DNA of 64,000 nt from Terriglobia bacterium (GCA_020073215.1 JAIQFO010000012.1:60451-124450), one strand, 5' to 3'; shown: positions 19,752 through 29,295, numbered from the stretch's first letter. Program-made: numbers and translations. Notes: generated from the sequence alone by a model not told the origin.

Positions 19752-20207
19752 GTGACCGTTTCGAATTCCAAGGTGTTGCTGGTCGAGGACAGCAAGTTTC
19801 TCCGGATGGCGAATGAGCATGCTTTGTCCAGAGCGGGTTACTTGGTCTCGACCGCCTGCGATGGCGAAGAAGCATTGCAGGTCGCCAAGGACAAACTGCC
19901 CGACATCATCCTGCTCGATATGATGCTTCCCAAGATCAGCGGTCCGGAAGTCCTGAGAGCGCTCAAAGCAAATCCCGCCACCAAGAACATTCCGGTCGTC
20001 GTGCTGACCAGTTTGTCGCAAAAGAATGAGGAAAAACTCATTCATGAAGGCGCGATCGCGTACTTCGAGAAGTCCACGCTCGAACTCGACAAGAGTTCCG
20101 ATCGCTTGGCGGCCACGGTAGCGACGGTGCTGCGCCGCGTCAATCACCAAAAGGACGTGGATCACCGCTTGCAGGAAATAGCCGCCAAAAAGTCCGCTCG
20201 TCGCTGA
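19752..20207 (+). CDS. Single-domain response regulator (CheY-like)
   Basis: 151 residues from GTG 19752. The receiver domain shows KVLLVEDSKFLRMANE (acidic pair), DIILLDMMLPKISGPEVLRA with the phosphoacceptor Asp, VVVLTSLSQ and the conserved Lys in AYFEKST. A helical tail of about 25 residues follows, with no output domain. GTG 19752 has GAGGGG 8 nt upstream; ATG 19728 is an alternative start adding eight residues. Such proteins act by protein-protein contact. No histidine kinase is encoded nearby. Confidence 0.88.
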   Translation: MTVSNSKVLLVEDSKFLRMANEHALSRAGYLVSTACDGEEALQVAKDKLPDIILLDMMLPKISGPEVLRALKANPATKNIPVVVLTSLSQKNEEKLIHEGAIAYFEKSTLELDKSSDRLAATVATVLRRVNHQKDVDHRLQEIAAKKSARR

Positions 20208-20263
20208 CGGCCGAACCGAAGGCCAGGCTGCCGCATCCCTGAGAAATCCCCCTTGGCGATAAA

Positions 20264-20482
20264 ATGGAGTGCATGTATCACTACAATCCATCGACCGCCC
20301 TGGACGAATTAACCGAAGACGCTACGCTTCCCAATCCCGTCCATGTGCGCGACATGATCCTGCGGCAGAGGCTCACCGCCGACCAGTCGCTCGAACTGAA
20401 CCGGATCTTCGTCGAATACCAGAAAGCTTTCGGCGAAGCGCAGAAGCTGGGCAAGAAAATTCTGCAGCGGCTGGCGGCGTAA
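20264..20482 (+). CDS. Small helical protein, unknown function
   Basis: 72 residues, mostly helical (VRDMILRQRLTADQSLELNR, KAFGEAQKLGKKILQRLAA). It starts at ATG 20264 or ATG 20273; a GGAG overlaps the first. It lies 56 bp after the response regulator gene and could be co-transcribed with it. No family is recognised. Confidence 0.5.
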   Translation: MECMYHYNPSTALDELTEDATLPNPVHVRDMILRQRLTADQSLELNRIFVEYQKAFGEAQKLGKKILQRLAA

Positions 20483-20503
20483 TCCTGCCGCCCTCTCGCC
20501 GCC

Positions 20504-21325
20504 TCATCTCGGAGCCCCCTGGCTCTGGCGGAGGAGTTGGGCCTTGACCGGGGCAGGAAGATGCGAACTGGCGAGCACATCCTGCAACAACGGGGCAGGG
20601 ATTTCGCAGCTGAACTCCAGGGCGCGGGCCAGCGGGAGATGCCGGGTTCGCAACAGCGCTGCCCGGATTTCTCTGCGGCGAGACCACTTCGCGTGCCGCG
20701 CAACCGCGTGCACCAGGGCCACGCTGGCGGCGGGACCGAGCACAGATTTGATCACCAGGGCTTCGGTGAGGCGCGGGTTTTCGAGCGCCGTCTGCATGAC
20801 TCGCGTTTCGCGAGGCACGGTTTCGGCAACGGCGGTCTTGCCATCACCAATATCTACATCCAGCAGGAGCGCAGCAGCCACTCTACCTGAAGCACGGCGG
20901 GCCAGCGTTAGACGTTCGCCGAGGGTGACAGTCTTGAGGCGTGAGATGAGGACATTGTCGACGGCAACCTTCACGTCGGCGGGGACGCGGGACGAGAGTG
21001 TAACCTTCATCAGATCGAAAGTGTAGAACTGGCGCGCCAGGGGCACGGACACATGGCGCGGTGTGTGCGGATGACTGACGAGTGCGATCTTCACCTTGCG
21101 GCTCTTGAGCGCGTTGGCGTTCTTGGCGAGTTGCTCGAGGACTTCCGCGGGCAAGTCGGCGCGCTTGAGAAGGGCCAGCGCCAAATCCTCGTTCAAAGCG
21201 GGATCCGCGGCGGTGCGAGACAGATTCGCGGACGCGACCGTGGCCGGAAGTGGGTTTGCGGCGGAGGGCGGAACGCTTTCGCGTTCGAGGATGTCGTCTT
21301 CGGGCATTTTGTTGCCGGACGTCAC
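20504..21325 (-). CDS. Helical-repeat protein of unknown function
   Basis: 273 residues, nearly all alpha-helical and rich in Ala, Leu and Arg. Recurrent units such as LKRADLPAEVLEQLAKNANA, ALENPRLTEALVIKSVLGPA and ALVHAVARHAKWSRRREIRA look like HEAT or DUF2336-type repeats, suggesting a protein-binding scaffold. There is no signal peptide. It lies 37 bp downstream of the kinase gene on the same strand and is probably co-transcribed. It is a conserved type of acidobacterial protein as far as I can judge, with no known function. Confidence 0.7.
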   Translation of the reverse strand: MTSGNKMPEDDILERESVPPSAANPLPATVASANLSRTAADPALNEDLALALLKRADLPAEVLEQLAKNANALKSRKVKIALVSHPHTPRHVSVPLARQFYTFDLMKVTLSSRVPADVKVAVDNVLISRLKTVTLGERLTLARRASGRVAAALLLDVDIGDGKTAVAETVPRETRVMQTALENPRLTEALVIKSVLGPAASVALVHAVARHAKWSRRREIRAALLRTRHLPLARALEFSCEIPAPLLQDVLASSHLPAPVKAQLLRQSQGAPR

Positions 21326-21362
21326 GCGTCTCAGCCTGGGCCAGACAGCGCAAGCCCCATCT

Positions 21363-22310
21363 CTACATTCGTTTTGCTCTGGCTAGCGCGCCTTCGACCG
21401 GATCGGCTAACTCCTGACGCACGTCGATGCCAGGAAAACTCGCCTGCAGGGTATTGTAGAAAACCTGACGCACAATTGGCGATTGACGAAAGACACTGCC
21501 CGTCGTTGCTACGGGAGGTATGGCCACGGGGAGCATGTCCCTTAGGGCCATGCCCGCAGGAAGATGAGGCGCGAGGCGGTGGATCACGATGGCGGCGAGG
21601 TGAGCCAAGTTGGCTCCGGCATCGGCCAGGAGGTCCCGCGCAATGGGTTCGGCCTCGTCGGCCGCGCGAAGGACGATGGGAAACAGACGCGGGAAGTCGG
21701 GCGGCGGAGTGGAGTTGGCTTGTTGAACCAGGTCGTCGATGGTGGTGAGTTTCCAGGCGTGGAGAACCATGGCGGTGAGCTTCGTGTCGAGGCCCTGATC
21801 GCGGGCGTGAAGAATCGCAGAGACGGCGTGGCGGCCGATCCAGTGGCCGGAGCCCTCATCCGAGACGGCAAATCCCCAGCCTCCGGCGCGCGCCGTGTGA
21901 CCGTCAACGTCGCGGCCGTAGACGATGGAGCCGGTGCCCGCGATCGCGATCACGCCCGGGCCCGCACCGAAAGCCGCTTCGAGAGCGATGACGGTATCGC
22001 CGACGACTTCGATTTTCGTCTTAGCAATCTCGGGAGCTAGTTCCGCGAGGATGTTGCGTATCTTCGCGGCCATCTCGGGCCTGGCGGCGCCGGCGGCACC
22101 GATACAGATGGCGCGAATCTGACCGGGAGAAACTTGTGCCGAGAAGCAGACCTGGTGGACGGCGGTGTGCAGCGCTTCCCTGGCCTGTGCCTCACCGGTG
22201 CGAACGATGTTGCAGCCGCCGGTCATTGCCTTCGCCAGTATCGTCGTTTCATCGGCAAGAAGGCAGCGGGTTTTGGTACCACCGGCGTCGATTCCGAGAT
22301 AGTAGGGCAT
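21363..22310 (-). CDS. BadF/BadG-type kinase, probably N-acetylglucosamine kinase
   Basis: 315 residues of the ASKHA fold. Phosphate-1 motif YLGIDAGGTKTRCLLAD, then the GAAGAARPE segment, VVGDTVIALEAAFG, the adenosine motif VIAIAGTGSIVYG and GGWGFAVSDEGSGHWIG. This is the BadF/BadG/BcrA/BcrD ATPase family, whose members with this length and spacing are usually GlcNAc or related hexosamine kinases. It is divergent from an SSS-family symporter gene (22521), consistent with uptake and phosphorylation of an amino sugar. The substrate is inferred. Confidence 0.85.
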   Translation of the reverse strand: MPYYLGIDAGGTKTRCLLADETTILAKAMTGGCNIVRTGEAQAREALHTAVHQVCFSAQVSPGQIRAICIGAAGAARPEMAAKIRNILAELAPEIAKTKIEVVGDTVIALEAAFGAGPGVIAIAGTGSIVYGRDVDGHTARAGGWGFAVSDEGSGHWIGRHAVSAILHARDQGLDTKLTAMVLHAWKLTTIDDLVQQANSTPPPDFPRLFPIVLRAADEAEPIARDLLADAGANLAHLAAIVIHRLAPHLPAGMALRDMLPVAIPPVATTGSVFRQSPIVRQVFYNTLQASFPGIDVRQELADPVEGALARAKRM

Positions 22311-22384
22311 CGCGCTAGTTCTAACACAGGTTCAGCAGCGGGTTCGAAGCGCGGAACATGCTTGTACAATGCAGCGAACCGGAA

Positions 22385-22498
22385 CTCGTGGAGGAACGGG
22401 CGTCTCGCGGGTCCAGTCGGGCGGGGACGCCCGGCTCTCCACAGGCTTATTGAGATAAGTCCTGGCCACTGGAGACGCGGCTAGCCGCGTCTCTACAC
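22385..22498. repeat. GC-rich dispersed palindromes
   Basis: The divergent gap between the kinase and symporter genes contains GGCGTCTCGCGGG...GGGGACGCCC and a perfect 22-bp palindrome, GAGACGCGGCTAGCCGCGTC plus TC, at 22472-22493. The same family occurs at 47855 and 50210. Confidence 0.65.
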
Positions 22499-22520
22499 GA
22501 GAAATGGAAGGATCGCTCGT

Positions 22521-24017
22521 TTGGGATTGAATCGGATCGACCTGCTGATCATCAGCGCTTACCTGGCAGGCATCACGCTGTTCGGGCTACGGTTCCGCAA
22601 GCGCCAGCGGACCATGCGCGACTATTTTCTTGCCGACCGCGACATTCCCTGGTGGGCGATCGCGCTGTCGATTGTGGCCGCCGAAACCAGCACGCTGACC
22701 ATTATCAGTATTCCCGGCCTCGCCTACGATTCGAATCTTACTTTTCTGCAACTGGTGATGGGATATCTGGTCGGGCGCGTCGTGATTAGCTTTGTCCTGC
22801 TGCCGCAGTATTTTCGCGGCGAACTCTACACGGCCTATCAATTGATCGAACGGCGGTTTGGTCCAGAGCTGCGCACCGTGACAGCGGCCTTGTTCCTGCT
22901 GACGCGGGCAGCGGCAGAAGGCGTGCGGGTGTACGCCGTGTCGATCGTGGTGTCGATTGCGCTGGGCACGGGCGAGGTCGCCTCGATCGCAATCATCACG
23001 CTGCTGACTTTGATCTACACGTTTGAGGGCGGGCTGGCGGCGGTGATCTGGACCGATGTGGTGCAGACCTTCATCTATGTGGGCGGAACGCTGGTGGGCC
23101 TGGTGACCATCCTGCATCTCGTGCCCGGCGGTTGGGGATCAGTCGCGACGATTGCCGGGGCACTGCATAAGTTCCAGGTGTTCGATCTTCACTTCTTCAA
23201 TACCGCGGCCCCGGCGCATTGGCCGTACTTGAATTTCGCAAAACCTTACACCCTGTGGGCGGGGATCATCGGTGGCGCGTTCTTAACGACAGCCAGCCAT
23301 GGCACCGACCAACTCATCGTGCAGAGATTGCTGGCGGCGCGGAATCAGCGGCAGTCGGTGCTGGCATTGCTGTCGAGCGGCGTCGCGGTCTTTTTTCAGT
23401 TTGGGTTGTTTCTTTTTGTGGGCGTGATGCTGTTCGCGTACTACCGGGTTCCGTCGGCTGAGTTTGGAAGGGCCGACAGGATCTATCCAACGTTCATCGT
23501 GAGCCGGATGCCGCATGGAATCGCGGGACTGCTGATCGCTGCCATTCTGGCGGCGGCCATGTCGAACCTGAGCGCGGCGCTCAATTCGCTCGCATCGAGT
23601 TCGATTGTGGATTTCTATCTTCGTTTTGGTGCGGGCGGTCGTTCTGGATCTCATCCGAAGTTGAGCGAAGCGGGACGGCTGCGGCTGGCACGGCTAGCGA
23701 CCGCCGGGTGGGCGCTGGTGCTGTTCGCGCTCGCGGTGCTGGCGTTGCATCGCGTGGGACGCGTGGTGGAAGTCGGGCTGCAAATCGCGTCGGTCGCCTA
23801 TGGAGCGTTGCTCGGTGTGTTTTTGCTGGGAGTACTGACCAAGCGCGCGAATCAGAGTGGAGCAATCGTCGGCATGATTTGCGGATTCGCGACGGAATTG
23901 TATCTGTGGGGATGGTCGCAGGTCGCTTTCACCTGGTGGGTCGCGATCGGGACGTGCGTGACGTTTGCCGTGGGATATGCGGCTAGCACCTTGCTGAGGG
24001 ATGAATTAAAAGCTTGA
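22521..24017 (+). CDS. Sodium:solute symporter family protein
   Basis: 498 residues with about 13 predicted membrane helices. The family signature region DYFLADRDIPWWAIALSIVA and AETSTLTIISIPGLAYDSN at helix TM1-2 places it in the SSS family (Na+-coupled uptake). The start is TTG 22521 with GGAAGGA 8 nt upstream. The substrate cannot be read from sequence. The divergent hexosamine-type kinase suggests a sugar or amino sugar, while the APC permease gene 44 bp downstream points to a general uptake cluster. The spacer before the permease carries GCCGAGAT/CGCCGAGC octamers. Confidence 0.88.
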   Translation: MGLNRIDLLIISAYLAGITLFGLRFRKRQRTMRDYFLADRDIPWWAIALSIVAAETSTLTIISIPGLAYDSNLTFLQLVMGYLVGRVVISFVLLPQYFRGELYTAYQLIERRFGPELRTVTAALFLLTRAAAEGVRVYAVSIVVSIALGTGEVASIAIITLLTLIYTFEGGLAAVIWTDVVQTFIYVGGTLVGLVTILHLVPGGWGSVATIAGALHKFQVFDLHFFNTAAPAHWPYLNFAKPYTLWAGIIGGAFLTTASHGTDQLIVQRLLAARNQRQSVLALLSSGVAVFFQFGLFLFVGVMLFAYYRVPSAEFGRADRIYPTFIVSRMPHGIAGLLIAAILAAAMSNLSAALNSLASSSIVDFYLRFGAGGRSGSHPKLSEAGRLRLARLATAGWALVLFALAVLALHRVGRVVEVGLQIASVAYGALLGVFLLGVLTKRANQSGAIVGMICGFATELYLWGWSQVAFTWWVAIGTCVTFAVGYAASTLLRDELKA

Positions 24018-24061
24018 ACCGCCGAGATCGCCGAGCGCGCTGAGAGAAACTGGCTCAAAGT

Positions 24062-25447
24062 ATGAACATGCAAACATCAGACAATCATTCCCGCCCGGAA
24101 CTGGCGCGCGATCTTGGGTTGTCGCACGCCGGCGCCGTGGTGGTGGGGACGATCATCGGGAGCGGAATTTTTCTGGTTCCGACTGAGATGATGCAGGCGG
24201 TGGGGTCGGCCCGACTGGTCTATCTGGCCTGGATGGTCGGGGGACTGCTTTCGTTCTTCGGCGCGCTGACGTACGCCGAACTGGGCGCGATGAAGCCTCA
24301 GGCAGGCGGCGAGTATGTGTATGTGCGCGACGCCTACGGGCCGCTGGCCAGTTTCTTGTATTCATGGACTTGGTTTCTGATCGCCAAGCCCGCCTCGATT
24401 GCGACGGTCACCACCGGCCTGGTGCGAATCCTCGAAACCTTCTCCGTCTTTTCTTTTTTCTCGCACGCCTGCTTTTCGCATCCCTTCACCGTCACCTACG
24501 GGCAACTGGTGGCGATCGGGGCCGCGGTTCTGGTCTCCTGGCTGAACTACATCGGAGTGCGGCGGGCGGGAGATTTTCAGTTTCTGTTTACCCTGCTGAA
24601 GGTTGCCATCATCCTCGCAATTGTAGCGGTGGGCTTCTCCTATGGCCGGGGGACGTGGGCGAATTTCGCGACAGAATTTACTGGCGCCAAGGGCGGCGTG
24701 GCTGGATTCTTCGCGGCCCTGGTGGCGGCGCTGTGGGCTTACGACGGCTGGAACGATCTGAACATGGTGGCGGGAGAGATCCGGAACCCGCAGCGTAACA
24801 TTCCCTTAGCGCTGATTTGGGGCGTGGCGACGGTCGGAGTGCTCTACATCCTGGTGAACGCGGCCGTCCAGTATGTGCTGCCGGCGGCGGCGGTGGCAGG
24901 GTCGGAGCGTCCTGCCTCGGACGCGGTGGCGCGGGTGCTGGGGGCCGCGGGCGCCAGCCTGGTGTCGGCGGGCATGGCGGTTTCGATGCTGGTAACTTTG
25001 AACGGCACCATCATGAGCGGAGCGCGCGTGCCGTTTGCGGCGGCCCGCGATGGCTATTTTTTCCAGGCGATTGCCGAGGTTCATCCACGCTTCCGCACGC
25101 CCTCGATGTCGATTGTTGTGCAGTGCGGCCTGTCCATCGTACTGCTGCTGCTGGGAGGCAGTTTCCGGCAATTCTTCTCGTTGGCGATCTTCGCTGAATG
25201 GCTGTTCTACATGATTGCAGGCAGCACAGTGTTCGTTTTCCGCCAGCGCGAGCCTCAGGCCGAGCGGCCTTATCGCGTGTGGGGATATCCGGTGGTTCCG
25301 GCCTTGTTTGTGCTGGCATCGGCGGCCCTTCTCTACTACACGTTCACAGACAATCTGAAGAGTTCCGCCGGCGGATGCCTGGCGATTCTGGCGGGCATTC
25401 CGGTGTTCTACTTCTTTGCGCGACGGCGGGCGGCGGCACGGAAGTAA
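24062..25447 (+). CDS. APC-family amino acid permease
   Basis: 461 residues with about 12 predicted helices. It opens after a short polar tail with LGLSHAGAVVVGTIIGSGIF, the TM1 motif of the amino acid-polyamine-organocation superfamily (GSGIF unwound segment), and has LTYAELGAMKPQAGGEYVYV in TM3. It is closest in pattern to L-type (LAT) amino acid exchangers. ATG 24062 is chosen because it is the first in frame after the symporter stop. It is probably co-transcribed with the symporter gene. The substrate is unknown. Confidence 0.9.
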   Translation: MNMQTSDNHSRPELARDLGLSHAGAVVVGTIIGSGIFLVPTEMMQAVGSARLVYLAWMVGGLLSFFGALTYAELGAMKPQAGGEYVYVRDAYGPLASFLYSWTWFLIAKPASIATVTTGLVRILETFSVFSFFSHACFSHPFTVTYGQLVAIGAAVLVSWLNYIGVRRAGDFQFLFTLLKVAIILAIVAVGFSYGRGTWANFATEFTGAKGGVAGFFAALVAALWAYDGWNDLNMVAGEIRNPQRNIPLALIWGVATVGVLYILVNAAVQYVLPAAAVAGSERPASDAVARVLGAAGASLVSAGMAVSMLVTLNGTIMSGARVPFAAARDGYFFQAIAEVHPRFRTPSMSIVVQCGLSIVLLLLGGSFRQFFSLAIFAEWLFYMIAGSTVFVFRQREPQAERPYRVWGYPVVPALFVLASAALLYYTFTDNLKSSAGGCLAILAGIPVFYFFARRRAAARK

Positions 25448-25590
25448 CCGGCCGTAAGGCCAATCCCAAAGGCCATTACCAAAGGACACGCGCAGCCGAC
25501 ACGTTTACCCCCTGCCCAATCTCCCCTAAGGTGAAGGTTCCAGCCCTGAGCGCACTCCCCAGCTTGGGCGGCCCACTTTTGGAGTGATGG

Positions 25591-26646
25591 ATGCCTACGT
25601 ACGACCGCGGTTTTCGACTTGGCCTGCTGCCGGAAAAGAAGTGGAACTGGCGGACCTTTGCAGCGAGCTACGGGATTCTGACGGGCTTGATTTTGCTGCT
25701 GATCGTCATCGGGATCATGACGTCCGATACGCTGATTCCGATGGTGAATTATCACGTCACGGAACTGGTCCCGCTGCCTGCGCTGCGGCCGGAACCGCTG
25801 CCCAAGCCGAAGCCACTGCCGGTGCACGCGAAGCTGCTGCCGCCGGAGCCGATGTTTCAGGCACCGAAGCTGATCGTGCCAAAAGAGCTCCGCGCGTCCA
25901 AACCGCAGCCCCAGGAAATTGAGCCACCCAAGGTGGTCATGAATAACTTCGCGCCCGCGGTGTTAAAGCAGACCAGCGGAGCGCGTCCAGTGCTGATTCA
26001 TACCGGGGACTTCCAGGGAAGTTCGGTGGCGCCGACCGTCAATGCGCCGATTGAGAAGGTGCAGACGGGCGGGTTTGGCGATCCGAATGGACTGAAGCCG
26101 AGCGCCAACAGCAAGCCGAACGGCAAGCTGATCGCGTCCGTCGCCGGCGGGTTTGACATGCCGGTGGGACCGGGACAAGGCAACGGGTCGGGCGGTGCGA
26201 AGGGCATTAAGGGAACGGTGGCCAGCGCTGATTTTGGCAATGGCGTGGCTACTGGAGGACAAGGAGACGGGCGCAGGAGTGGCCGCGGCAGCGCGGGAGT
26301 GCAGGCGTCGGGCTTTGGTTCGCAGGAAATCGCGCAGAACACGCCGCACGTTCAGCGGGTGGACAGCGGTCCACCGGCGACGCTGGTCGAGATCACTTAC
26401 AAGCCGAACCCGGCCTATACGGAGGAGGCAAGAAGTCTTAAACTAGAGGGCGAAGTTCTGCTGGAAGTGGAGTTTATGGCGAATGGACAGTTACATGTGA
26501 ATCGCGTCGTCCGGGGTTTGGGGCATGGACTCGATGAAACCGCCATAGCCGCTGCCAACAGGATGCGCTTCAAGCCAGCCTCGCGAAACGGGCAGCCCCT
26601 GAATTCGACGGCGATCGTGCACGTGGTATTTCAACTGGCGTATTGA
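25591..26646 (+). CDS. TonB-family energy-transducer-like protein
   Basis: 351 residues. A short cytoplasmic tail and one membrane helix (FAASYGILTGLILLLIVIGI) are followed by a Pro-rich spacer (LPKPKPLPVHAKLLPPEP), a Gly-rich middle and a C-terminal TonB domain (PNPAYTEEARSLKLEGEVLL, then ANRMRFKPASRNGQP). This is the standard TonB order, so it may couple proton force to outer-membrane receptors. ExbB and ExbD are not nearby. GGAG lies about 7 nt before ATG 25591. The M48 protease gene starts 19 bp downstream, probably one transcript. Confidence 0.85.
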   Translation: MPTYDRGFRLGLLPEKKWNWRTFAASYGILTGLILLLIVIGIMTSDTLIPMVNYHVTELVPLPALRPEPLPKPKPLPVHAKLLPPEPMFQAPKLIVPKELRASKPQPQEIEPPKVVMNNFAPAVLKQTSGARPVLIHTGDFQGSSVAPTVNAPIEKVQTGGFGDPNGLKPSANSKPNGKLIASVAGGFDMPVGPGQGNGSGGAKGIKGTVASADFGNGVATGGQGDGRRSGRGSAGVQASGFGSQEIAQNTPHVQRVDSGPPATLVEITYKPNPAYTEEARSLKLEGEVLLEVEFMANGQLHVNRVVRGLGHGLDETAIAAANRMRFKPASRNGQPLNSTAIVHVVFQLAY

Positions 26647-26665
26647 AACTTTGGAGATGAGAGTT

Positions 26666-28465
26666 ATGCGGAAGGTTATGCGCAACATCAATTGGTTGGT
26701 TTTGGCCCTGCTGGCGATGACGATCACGGCAGCGGCCCAACAACCGGCGTCCGCGCCGCAGAACCCGCAGGCGGCTTCGGCGACACAGACGGGGCAAACG
26801 CAGTCTGGCCCAGCGCAGACCAACCTGGCGCCGCCGGCCACCCTGGCCCAGGTCGTGGATCGCGTGATCGCGCGGGAGCAAGACCTGATCAAGTTTTTGT
26901 CGGCGCGCACTCCCATCGTAGAGACTTATCTGCAGGACCTGAAGCAGGATCCGCAACTGGGGCCGATTCCGCAGGACGATCATTACTTTCTGGGACGCAT
27001 GGACTTGAGCGACTCGATCGACCGAAATGACTACCTTGAGGGCAAGGGCAAAGATAAAGACGAGGGCATGGAGAAACGCCTTCTGGGCGGTTTGACGAAC
27101 AAGTTCAAGTTCCAGTACCAGCCGCTGGGCTTTTCCTGGATGATCTTCGCCGACCGCAACGACTTTGACCGGCAGCACTATGATTTCCGCTATGCGCGGC
27201 GCGAGTTTCTGGGCGACGTACGTTGCCTGGTATTCGATCTGACGCCGAAAAAAGACGCCGGGCACGGGCGCTTTCTCGGCCGCATCTGGGTTGAGGATCA
27301 GGACTTCAACATTGTGCGGCTGAACGGCACTTATGCGCGTCCCACCAGGAACAGTTATTACTTCCACATGGACAGCTGGCGGTTGAATTTGATTCCGGGT
27401 TATTGGGTGCCGGCATACATCTACAGCGAGGAAGGCGACTTTACCGCAGGAGCTAAGAACAAGATCGCTTTCAAAGCGCAGACTCGCATGTGGGGATATA
27501 ACCTGAAGACGGGAACACCCAACGACGAACTTACGAATATCCGGGTGGACAGCGTAAAGGACGACACGCCAACCGCGCAGGATGCTTCGCCGCTGGCCGC
27601 CGAGCGCCAATGGCAGCAGCAGGCGGAAGACAACGTGATCGAACGGCTGGAACGCTCGGGGCTGCTGGCGCCGGAAGGCGATGTGGACAAGATTCTGCAA
27701 ACCGTGGTCAACAACATCGAGATCACCAATAACATCGAATTGCCGCGGCCAGTTCGAACGCGGGTGCTGACGACTTCTCCGCTGGAAACTTTCAGCGTCG
27801 GTAACACGATTGTCGTAAGCCGCGGGCTGATCGATGTGCTTCCCGACGAGGGCAGCCTGGCCATGGTGCTCGCGCACGAACTCGCGCACATTGTTCTGGG
27901 ACATAATCTGGGCAGCCAGTACGCATTCAATGACCGCATGTTGTTCTCGGACGAGGCGACTTATAAGAACCTCGGGTTCAAGCACATTCCCGAAGAGGAA
28001 GCGGCCGCCGACAAGAAAGCCATTGAGATGCTGAAGGCCTCACCCTACGCGCAGAAGTTGGATTCGGCCGGGCTGTTCATCAAGGCTCTGCAGGCGCGCG
28101 CTCCACAATTGAGCGCTCTGCTGCAAGCGCACCTCGGCAACAACATCACGGAGAACGGCACCGTGACGCGCATGGCGCAACTGGCCAACTCGGCTCCGGC
28201 GCTCGATTGGAACAAACTGGACCAGATCGCCGCCTTGCCGCTCGGTGGACGCGTCAAACTGAACCCGTGGGACGACAAAGTGGAGATCGTGAAGGCGCAA
28301 CCCGTCGCGATCACTTCGGCTCGCGACAAGATGCCCTTCGAGGTGACGCCGTTCTTCCCACGGCTTACGCGGTACACCACGGCGAGCGTGCCTGCTCCTT
28401 CCACGCCGGCAACGCCAACGAACGTGCCCGCCACCGCTGATGCCAACCCAACGCCGGCCAACTGA
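26666..28465 (+). CDS. Exported M48-family metalloprotease with N-terminal LolA-like region
   Basis: 599 residues. A signal peptide (LVLALLAMTITAAAQQ) and a Gln/Ala/Pro-rich linker are followed by an N-terminal domain of about 220 residues with FLGRIWVEDQDFNIVRLNGT, similar in pattern to lipoprotein-sorting (LolA/MucB-type) folds. The M48 catalytic motif HELAHIVLGH and the third ligand region EEEAAADKKAIEML follow. ATG 26666 is preceded by GGAG at 9 nt. It probably acts in the periplasm in quality control of outer-membrane proteins, as BepA-like M48 enzymes do, though no TPR repeats are seen. The C-terminus is Pro/Thr/Ala-rich. Confidence 0.85.
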   Translation: MRKVMRNINWLVLALLAMTITAAAQQPASAPQNPQAASATQTGQTQSGPAQTNLAPPATLAQVVDRVIAREQDLIKFLSARTPIVETYLQDLKQDPQLGPIPQDDHYFLGRMDLSDSIDRNDYLEGKGKDKDEGMEKRLLGGLTNKFKFQYQPLGFSWMIFADRNDFDRQHYDFRYARREFLGDVRCLVFDLTPKKDAGHGRFLGRIWVEDQDFNIVRLNGTYARPTRNSYYFHMDSWRLNLIPGYWVPAYIYSEEGDFTAGAKNKIAFKAQTRMWGYNLKTGTPNDELTNIRVDSVKDDTPTAQDASPLAAERQWQQQAEDNVIERLERSGLLAPEGDVDKILQTVVNNIEITNNIELPRPVRTRVLTTSPLETFSVGNTIVVSRGLIDVLPDEGSLAMVLAHELAHIVLGHNLGSQYAFNDRMLFSDEATYKNLGFKHIPEEEAAADKKAIEMLKASPYAQKLDSAGLFIKALQARAPQLSALLQAHLGNNITENGTVTRMAQLANSAPALDWNKLDQIAALPLGGRVKLNPWDDKVEIVKAQPVAITSARDKMPFEVTPFFPRLTRYTTASVPAPSTPATPTNVPATADANPTPAN

Positions 28466-28491
28466 GCCGGTTCCCAAAGTTGATCGAAGCG

Positions 28492-28529
28492 CAGGCCGGG
28501 ACCGGAAGAAATTCCGGGCTCCCGGCCTG
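28492..28529. terminator. Bidirectional hairpin between convergent genes
   Basis: CAGGCCGGGA (28492-28501) and TCCCGGCCTG (28520-28529) are perfectly complementary, with CCGG...CCGG inside. GTGTCTTT follows on the plus strand. It probably ends both the M48 and the HAD transcripts. Confidence 0.7.
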
Positions 28530-28534
28530 TGTCT

Positions 28535-29239
28535 TTAGAAGTGTTTTTTCAGGTCGGCGAAACGATTTACTACCAGCAGTCGCTGCGACTCTGGGGCGGC
28601 GGCCACTTCCTCATGCTCGAGAATCCAAGTGTTGTCATGGGGTATGAAGACGGCGTGCAAACCCGCGGCCAGGGCCGGGTTGATGTCAGACTTCGGGCTA
28701 TTGCCGACCATCCAACTGGTGTCCGCCGCGAGGGCGTATTTGGCAATGGCGGAGCGGTAGGTCGATTCATCCTTCTCGGCCACGATTTCGATGGCGGCGA
28801 AATATTCTTTCAATCCCGAGCGCTCGACCTTTCCGGATTGCTCGGCGGGATTTCCTTTGGTCAGCATGATCAGATGGTGGCGCTCGCCGAGATATTGCAG
28901 GGTCTCCGGCACGCCAGGGAGCACTTCGATGGGATGATCGGCGATCTGGTGGGCGAAGCTGCGGATGCGCTCGTGCAATTCAGGCGTGACCGGATCGACG
29001 GAAAGCTTCTCAAAAGTTTCCACCAGCGAATGCGCGAAGCTGTGCAGGCCGTAGCCGTGCTTGACGATGGATTCCCGCTCTACGTCGTTGAGCACCAACC
29101 GAACCATTTCGGGCGAATGCTCGCGATGGTCGAGGAACGAAATGAACTTCGCGATCGCCCGTTCGAAATAAATATTGTTTTCCCAGAGCGTGTCATCGGC
29201 ATCGATGAGCAAAGTCTGGGCGCCATTCTCCCCACGCAT
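28535..29239 (-). CDS. HAD-family hydrolase
   Basis: 234 residues. Motif I is LLIDADDTLWENN (the DxDxT nucleophile motif), motif II is the Thr in IMLTKGN, Lys in the FAAIEIVAEKD region and motif IV is MVGNSPKSDINPALAAG. The cap is an alpha-helical C1 type, as in phosphoglycolate phosphatase-like enzymes. It is probably a cytoplasmic phosphatase of unknown substrate. ATG 29239 fits the family start. It is convergent with the M48 gene and divergent from the M49-like peptidase gene. Confidence 0.88.
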   Translation of the reverse strand: MRGENGAQTLLIDADDTLWENNIYFERAIAKFISFLDHREHSPEMVRLVLNDVERESIVKHGYGLHSFAHSLVETFEKLSVDPVTPELHERIRSFAHQIADHPIEVLPGVPETLQYLGERHHLIMLTKGNPAEQSGKVERSGLKEYFAAIEIVAEKDESTYRSAIAKYALAADTSWMVGNSPKSDINPALAAGLHAVFIPHDNTWILEHEEVAAAPESQRLLVVNRFADLKKHF

Positions 29240-29295
29240 GCATTCATGATAACGGCTCCGGGGCGGAATCGAGGCTTTGGTAAACTGATATTCGT

